Shown here piece by piece: positions 58,401-64,000 of a DNA stretch of 64,000 nucleotides. Position 1 is the first letter of the stretch. Each line of letters starts with the position of its first letter. The notes beneath the pieces are model-generated. The model worked only from the letters and a program-made list of their open reading frames with translations, was not told the DNA's origin and did no database searches. The translations under genes were made by a program, and so were the position numbers. The stretch is from Haemaphysalis longicornis (lineage: Eukaryota > Arthropoda > Arachnida > Ixodida > Ixodidae): contig CM023449.1 in NCBI GenBank assembly GCA_013339765.2, positions 103,332,417-103,396,416 of the forward strand. The letters are read 5' to 3'.

Positions 58401-58695
58401 TCTTTTGTTTTTAAAAGAATGTGTCAACTCACCGGTATACATCCGCAACTGTTTCAAATGCCGTTCCTAAGGTTTCCCACTCACCGTTCTCCCATTTGCT
58501 TCTAACCAACTTTTATGTATTTTCTCCTATCACAATTGTGAACTGTATTATTTCTTTCTTCATTCACCTAAAATGAAGTCAATTGAGTTTTTTGTTGTTT
58601 CACTGGGACTTTTACATTCCCATTTTCTGTTCTTTTGTTTGTAAAAGAATGTGTCAACTCACCAGTATACATCCGCGACTGTTGCAAATGCCTTG
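37466..58695. repeat. Tandem satellite, about 229-bp unit, about 92 copies
   Basis: A continuous 21.2-kb head-to-tail array. The AAATGAAGTC landmark goes from 37472 to 58571; successive positions differ by 228-230 bp, giving about 92 periods plus a partial last unit. Unit landmarks in order: CACTTAAAATGAAGTC, GGGACTTTGACATGCCC, CAACTCACCGGTATACATCC, GCAACTGTTGCAAATGCC, CACTCACCGTTCTCCC, CTATCACAATTGTGAAG. The core is nearly uniform and variation is concentrated in the T-run spacer (GTTTTTTC/GTTGTTTC/CCCTGGG), TTTTTAAAAGA versus TTTGTAAACGA or TTTGTAAATGA, CTCC versus CTCATATC, and GTGTTATC versus CTGTAATA. Units at both ends are more diverged. Inverted repeats: CTTCATT/AATGAAG around a 7-base loop, and the palindrome CACAATTGTG. 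Short open frames in it are by-products of the repeat. Confidence 0.97.
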
Positions 58696-59433
58696 TTTAA
58701 CCATTTCAATTAATACAATGCGCCAACGGACTGATTCCTTGCTTATTCCGTGAGTTGCACCAGCGGTTCTTACGTATATGGCAACGATGACTGTGATTTT
58801 TTTATATTACGAATTCTAGCTGTAGCATTACCAAAAATGTGCTTGGAGAGCTGATTGAACTTGTCAAACGATCGTACCAGCAACTCTATAACGCCAGTAA
58901 GGCCTTTAAAGATACACTTTGAAGAAGAAGTTAGCTAGGTCGGTCTTCCTTGCCGGTGCGGCAGTGAGTGCGGCTGCTCCCGCCAGATAAAAAGAAAACA
59001 TGGTGTGGTTTTAAACAATTGGTCTTTCGAGGTTCAAATTCACGTAATGAGGTGCTCTAAAACCTAATGAAAGAGGGGTGCAAATGAATTAGAAGTAACG
59101 CCGCAGATTTCCTGACGGAAACGTAGTAAAAATTCGCGCCGAACTGTCCAAACGTGCCCACAAGGAAAGCAAGTTTCTAGAAAAAACGGTGACTTTGTTT
59201 ACATTTCTGCTTTGAGCTGCAACGTTACCAAAAATTGTCCTAGTGAGTTGATTTCACTTTTAAAACTATAAAAAAATAACGTGATAACCCGAGCATGGCC
59301 TTTACAAGTCACCTCGAAGCGGAAGTTAGCTAGGTCTTTCTTTGCTTGCCTGTGCCACAGAAAGCGCGGCCGTCCCCCGTCGAACGAAAAGAAAACGTTT
59401 ATAACTTTTGACATATTGGTGCTTATAGGTTTA
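58696..59433. repeat. Third tandem repeat, period about 395 bp
   Basis: After the 229-bp array ends mid-unit, two successive copies of another repeat can be aligned: ATTACCAAAAATGTGCTTGG (58827) with GTTACCAAAAATTGTCCTAG (59224), and GAAGTTAGCTAGGTC (58927 and 59322). Spacing 395-397 bp. Copies are strongly diverged. The array is cut at 59433 by a LINE and continues at 60489. Confidence 0.65.
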
Positions 59434-60478
59434 TACAATTATTTTTGAATTTTTGAATTGTTTATTATTCAAAACGGTGTGAAATACATACAAATTATTA
59501 TACAGACAAGGGCCCCATAGTCAACAGACTGCAACACGACCCTTGAATAATTAATACAAAATGAAGAATACACATAAAGCAGCAAAACCAAAAAAACAGT
59601 AACTAAACACAATGAACACAGCTTAAGCAGCGCTAAAGTAGAGTAAGAAAAAGTTACGAAATCGGGTAAACAAAAATGCGAGAAAAATACGTGTTGCACA
59701 TGGCTACCACAATATTAATTGAAACAAAGTAAACAAGTTTAAAAGGTAAAAAGGTTGACAGCAAACACACATTAAGTATACACTTGTATTACACATACAA
59801 TCAAGCTGAACGTCAGAAAACTTAGGCAATGAAATGAACAGTAACATAGATATACAGATAATGAAAACAATACATTCATCGATTAAACAAAACGTTTTTA
59901 GCAAGTGTTTGAGGGAAAAGAATGATGATGAAAGATTTTAGTTCTACCGAAAGACTATTGCAGAATAAGTTAGCTAAAAAATCGGATGTCATCTGACCAT
60001 AATTAGTATGGACTATGGGTAATAAATAATTTTCGTTGGCTGCAAATCTGGTAGAGTTGTTATTTTGTAATAGTTGCCTGTCAATAAATTGGTATGATAA
60101 ATTATTATCACGCAGTTGAAACAAACACGTGGCTATGTTGTAATAGAATAAATTTTTTGACCGATAAGATATTATTCTGTTGAAGCAAAACACAGGCGTT
60201 AGCACGGAATGAGCCGTTAGTAATGATACGAAGAGCCTGATTTTGAATATGTTGTAATGGTGCCAGATGACCATCTTAAGTGTTACCCCATGCAACAATA
60301 CCATATGTGATATGACTATGAACTAAAGCAAAATAAAGGGACATAAGGGCTTGTCGTGAAAAAATGGGCGTGATTTTATGAGAGCCCGAATGGCAAAAGC
60401 ATTCTTATTTCTAAGATGATCAGTGTGTTTATAAAATTTCAGATGCGAGTCGATGATGATTTGGGCAAAATTAAAACA
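59434..60478 (-). mobile_element. 5'-truncated CR1/L2-like LINE, minus strand
   Basis: Insertion flanked by the exact 10-bp TSD TATAGGTTTA (59424-59433 and 60479-60488). On the minus strand it begins in the RT thumb: IDSHLKFYKHTDHLRNKNAF and IRALIKSRPFFHDKPL near 60460-60330. After frame changes comes RSKNLFYYNIATCLFQL, then RFAANENYLLPIVHTNYGQM and NSLSVELKSF near 60130-59935. The 3' UTR ends GAATAATAAACAATTC plus an A/T-rich tail next to the left TSD. It resembles the CR1/L2-like elements abundant in ticks. Endonuclease and catalytic palm were never copied. Non-functional. Confidence 0.82.
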
Positions 60479-60488
60479 TATAGGTTTA

Positions 60489-60640
60489 AATTTGGTACAA
60501 AGGTGCACTTGAACTTCATGAAAGAGGCATGCGAAAGGATTAGATCTTACATGGCAGATTTATCGATGAAAGTGTGAAAATTCGCGCAGCAAAGTCAAAG
60601 CGCGTCTAAAGGAATGCGTTATGCCGGGACATACCCTGTC
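60489..60640. repeat. Third tandem repeat, continuation after LINE
   Basis: AGGTGCACTTGAACTTCATG and AAAGAGGCATGCGAAAGG match 59049-59095 (AGGTGCTCTAAAACCTAATG, AAAGAGGGGTGCAAATG). Removing the LINE and one TSD copy puts it 395 bp from that point, the same period. The GAAAATTCGCGC block also matches. It fades near 60640. Confidence 0.65.
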
Positions 60641-61400
60641 CTCTTGCAAAAGGGTAGAGTAATACCTATACATAAAACGGGGTCGTTGGAAGCTATTGGC
60701 CAATTATCGTGACCACGTTGTATGAAAATCCTATAGGTAAACAAGGTTTAGCATTCGGGATAAATACATCTTAACTGCCACCAGCATGTCTTTCGTCAAT
60801 GAAAATACACTACCACGGCTCTCACAACCATTCCATATGTAATAAACACCACTTTTGATGACGGAAAGCGCATTCTTGGGTGATTTGGGGACATATAAAG
60901 AGCTTTCAACCTGTTTGACCACGGAATAAATTTTAAAAAGCTAAATTGTTTGGTTTTACAGGGTTTTTATTTTTTAAACTATCTGTAAACGCGTACGCAT
61001 GGGATGAAAATGAAAAATGCAGTTAGTAAATTCCCTCCGGCGACGCGTGCAATACTGGAGGGCTCTGTTTTGATGCCAGTTTTGATCGCAGTATGCGTGA
61101 GCGATTGACCCGATTGTATAGATAAAGGCTAAACGCATGATTTACGCACACAGGAACACAGGGGTTCTAGCACCAGGATGGATCATTAACAGGTTACAAC
61201 AAATTGCAAAATTAACAACTGGAAATCGCGAACAACGCTTCTGCAAACACGGACTAACGCCTAATGTAAACATAACCAACTATGAACTGTTCTCCTCATC
61301 TGCCAAACGAGTTAAAAAATCAATAACGCTAAACATAGGCAGAACAGAAGCGGAAACATTTGACTAGTGTATATCTCGGCATCGCTCTACATGCCACACG
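60641..61400. other. Mostly unassigned, with a scrap of LINE RT
   Basis: Near 60650-60735 the plus strand reads KGRVIPIHKTGS, the (A)KVIPIHKxG motif at the start of LINE reverse transcriptase, then breaks up. The rest has no recognisable gene. A minus-strand stretch near 60850-60800 (YYIWNGC) recalls a Kunitz motif but lacks the other cysteines. A plus-strand frame at 61137-61367 has no similarity I can name. Confidence 0.35.
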
Positions 61401-62199
61401 ATACTAAGAAAGGAGGCACCTCTGGGAGCTCCTCCAAACTCCGCATTTCACTCTAGAGACACCTCCGGATCAGCCAACACGAAAAGAAAATAGTGTCCAA
61501 AGAGACACACTACACCGGACGTCACGATCACCTATCACACAGTGCCAACCACCTGGCAGCGTCTAGACCATACACTAGGAAGAGATCACCGCATTATACA
61601 GTTCCAATCTTCTAACCAGCAGTCTAACCCCCGCGCAAACTCTAAACTCATACAACCGATTGGGCTGCCCTCCGGGAATTTCGTGCTTCTGCTAACTCTA
61701 ATGACCCAACACTTACACCCTTAGCATTGTGGACACAACTTCTCCACTATGTTCACACGCACCAACATCCCCTAGACACAGCCATACCATCTCCCCATGT
61801 AGACGCCAGACTACACCCCATGTGGGAAGCGCAAGGCAGCCTTAAACGTCACTGGCGGAAGCAAGGTTAAAACAAGCGACTCAAAACCCGCATTGCCCAC
61901 CTCGTAAAGGCCATACAAACCTATTCCCGAACACTAGTCCAGGCAGCCTGGGACACTATGCGACAGCATTCGAAACGGCCTCAGCACTTAGGGCACGTGG
62001 ACTCACCTGAGACACCTGATGGATCCAACTTCTTCTCGAACTGTCCAATCTAATCGTGTAACAGAACTAGCCCGCCAATTAACCGACTCCAATCACACCT
62101 GGCCCCATGCACTAACCTGGCAGTAGGTTCCAGTAGGCTCATCTGAGCCACGGCATCAATACACCATCCCCCCTAACGAACCCCTTGATCTACCAATAC

Positions 62200-63700
62200 T
62201 TGAAGCGGAAGTGAGAGCAGTCCTACATGACCTCCGACTGCAGTCAGCTCATGATGGGGACCCCATAACCCATAAAATGCTCTGTAGTTTAGATGATCCT
62301 TCAACAAAATATCTCACGATCTGTTTAACGCTTACTGGAAAGCAGGCACCCGCCCCGCCCCCCCCCCACCAAGTTTACTCACGCCAGGGTCACTCGCATC
62401 CCTAAACCAGGGAAACCCTTCTCCCATATTAACCTTCGGCATATATAGCTAACTTCCCGCTTGGGAAAATAATGGAGCGAATAGTACTGCCCGGCTAAAT
62501 AATTACATTGAGGACAAGCAGTTGCTTTCCCCACACATGTATGGATTCCGTGCAGGCCTTGTGGCTAAGGAGGTACAGCTGCGCCTTTTCACGGATTCCC
62601 TCCAGCAACCGGCGAAACACGACTATTCGGCCATCTTAGCCCTACACTTACAAAAAGCTTTATCAACTAACTCATAAAGCCATACTTCGAGCCCTTACCA
62701 GTATAGCTCCCGGGGATCATACCTATAATTTTGTAAACGCATTCCTCTCAAATCGCTCGGCATGCTACAAATTCAGTGACCTGCAATCGCCCCACCTACC
62801 AACTCCCGTCCATCGGCACTCCACAAGATTCAGTCCTCTCCCCCGCCTCTTTAATCTCGCTGTCTCCCATCTTCCCCCTATCCTGGACAATTATCCCTCG
62901 TTTATGTTATAGTATGTACGCTGATGAGATCACCCTTTGGGTAAGAGGTCGCAGCGACGCGGATATAGAAGCAACACTTCAAGCAGGAGTTTGAGTGGTA
63001 CAGCAGGCCGCCCAGGAAGCAGGTTTAACAAGCTCGCCATCAAAATCCGAACTCCGCGTGCTATCCCCATACGCCACCACCCATAAACTAGCACCCAGCG
63101 TGCATGTATATAGGGATAATGCGCCTATACCAACTGTGAATCGCATACAAATACTCGGCCTAGTCATCCAATCCAATCGCCGAAACACATCGGTTCTACA
63201 CACCGTTTCCTCACACGTAAAACAAATCATAGGCCTCCTGAGGCGCGTAACAGCTAGGGACCACGGCGAAGGACCGCTGCCGATTTATCCAGGCATTCCT
63301 ACTGAGCCGCATTACGTACTCCCTCCAATATCTTTCCCTTTCTATCACGGAGGTCACCAAAGCAGATGGACTCATCCGTAAGGTGTACAGGGCTGCTCTC
63401 GGCTTGCCTCCTGAAGCGTCCGCTGCCAAACTATGGGCCACCGGCACCTACAACTCCCTGGGCGAATTATTTTAAGCGCATCGTACGGGTCAAATATATC
63501 GCCTGGCTAAACACACACTTGGCAAACTCTTGGCAAACTTGGCAAACCCCCACGGCTCGCATTCTACCCTATTACAGATATAACATTAAAATTCTGCCAC
63601 TCCCCCGTAATATGAACCCTGCTAATCATACTGCCCGACGAGCTGCTCGAGCGCGTGCTCTCGTATCCACTGCCCCCCCCCCTTCGCCAAACACCTTCTA
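62200..63700 (+). pseudogene. LINE reverse transcriptase, decayed, catalytic Asp changed
   Basis: EVRAVLHDLRLQSAHDGDPI and THKMLCSL at 62205-62290; RIPKPGKPFS near 62390; MYGFRAGL near 62540; THKAILRALTSIAPGDHTYN near 62670; GTPQDSVLSPASL (motif B, normally PQGSVLSP) near 62812. The palm motif reads YADE at 62917-62928, where YADD is required. Then GLTSSPSKSELRVLSPY and IPTVNRIQILGLVIQSNRRN near 63005-63185. Frameshifts separate these blocks. It copied LINE RNA in its ancestor; here it is dead. Confidence 0.78.
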
Positions 63701-63789
63701 AGAAATGCTGCAGCACACAGGCACAAGCCAGCCTTCACTGTGGCCGTCGTCTCCTCGCCGAATACTACTCCTCTGACGACTCTCACTAT

Positions 63790-64000
63790 TCCCACCACAA
63801 CCCCACATGTGGCGGAAGAGGTGGCCATAGCCGTTGCTCTCGCACACCGCCCTCCCCCCGATCTAATATCATCTGATTCAAAAATGGCCATCAAAAAGTT
63901 TGCTAGCGGTTGCATCTCCACGCTAGCCTGCAAAATCCTGCTTCATAAATCAGCCCCCTCAGCATCCTATGGAGCTCCTCTGGTTACCGGCAAACACGGG
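63790..64000 (+). pseudogene. LINE RNase H start, cut by window end
   Basis: In one frame from about 63806: HVAEEVAIAVALAH, then DLISSDSKMAIKKFASG near 63855-63905. The glutamate in AEE and the aspartate in SDSK correspond to two of the catalytic acidic residues of RNase H. The first aspartate should lie upstream but the frame is broken there. The frame is still open at the end of the window. Confidence 0.65.

Larger units (their letters stand above)
61401..64000 (+). mobile_element. Decayed RNase H-type LINE, cut by window end
   Basis: Order on the plus strand: end of an AP-type endonuclease (TTWQRLDHTLGRDHRIIQF near 61543-61600, with the xDH motif), a linker, RT (62200-63500) and the beginning of RNase H (63790-64000). 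A C-run at 62360-62370 and many stops show old decay. It differs in sequence from the LINEs at 3.4 and 11.5 kb, so it is a third RNase H-bearing family. It continues beyond the window. Confidence 0.78.

Noticed and set aside
37466..58695. Open frames of 60-92 codons repeated in the satellite (plus-strand MTCPFPVLLFLKN... type)
   Set aside because: They are by-products of the repeat unit: they appear only where a one-base length change in the A/T run joins frames, and they have no independent evidence of coding.
37466..58695. CRISPR-like array
   Set aside because: The whole 229-bp unit is repeated without unique spacers, and the rest of the window is eukaryotic transposon DNA.
60780..60870. 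Kunitz-type protease inhibitor remnant on the minus strand (YYIWNGC)
   Set aside because: Ticks have many Kunitz genes and the motif recalls FxYGGC, but the other cysteines are absent or out of frame. Too weak to call.
1..64000. Integrated viral sequence
   Set aside because: All reverse transcriptase-like sequence seen belongs to non-LTR, Penelope-like or LTR retrotransposons. No envelope, polymerase or capsid of a known virus was recognised.
1..64000. Bacterial or symbiont contamination
   Set aside because: No compact operons or bacterial proteins, and every recognisable element is of animal type.

Overview
This looks like nuclear DNA of an arthropod, most likely a hard tick. There are no closely packed prokaryotic-type genes. 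Almost all recognisable sequence is transposable-element debris and satellite DNA. The tRNA-headed SINEs, the Penelope-like elements with GIY-YIG endonuclease and the RNase H-bearing non-LTR retrotransposons resemble tick families I know. The species assignment is inference. I found no intact host gene.

Layout. (A) 1-20.5 kb: an old, strongly diverged tandem satellite (period about 430 bp, itself built of two related halves of about 215 bp) cut into pieces by insertions. Four insertions are delimited by target-site duplications (TSDs): a SINE (3123-3367), a full-length non-LTR element (3402-8954), a 5'-truncated Penelope-like element (10374-11431) and a non-LTR element with an inverted 5' part, a twin-priming structure (11487-15010). 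A solo LTR plus gag fragment lies at 17.5-18.8 kb. (B) 20.55-29.8 kb: a truncated 3' end (minus strand) and then a second, badly decayed copy of the 3.4-8.95 kb non-LTR family. That copy is split by a SINE/RTE compound insertion (24934-26059) and by a 2.3-kb non-autonomous hAT-like DNA transposon (26691-29034), which itself carries a minus-strand SINE. (C) 30.5-35.0 kb: two LTRs of about 1.03 kb in direct orientation with a polypurine tract before the second. The space between them holds a minus-strand Penelope-like element and little that can be recognised as gag-pol. (D) 35.0-37.5 kb: unassigned sequence with a 116-bp foldback. (E) 37.47-58.7 kb: a continuous, highly homogeneous satellite of about 229 bp in roughly 92 copies. 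(F) 58.7-60.6 kb: a third tandem repeat (period about 395 bp) split by a CR1/L2-like LINE fragment with an exact 10-bp TSD. (G) 61.4-64.0 kb: another decayed RNase H-type LINE that runs off the window.

The genes present are parts of mobile elements. They do not form a pathway. What they give is a chronology: the 430-bp satellite came first, was colonised by SINE, LINE and Penelope insertions, and some of those were then hit by RTE, hAT and SINE insertions. The 229-bp array is far more homogeneous than the 430-bp satellite and so has been amplified or homogenised more recently. None of the reading frames I checked is an intact full-length protein. The nearest is the first LINE copy, whose two ORFs carry three nonsense codons and two frameshifts.
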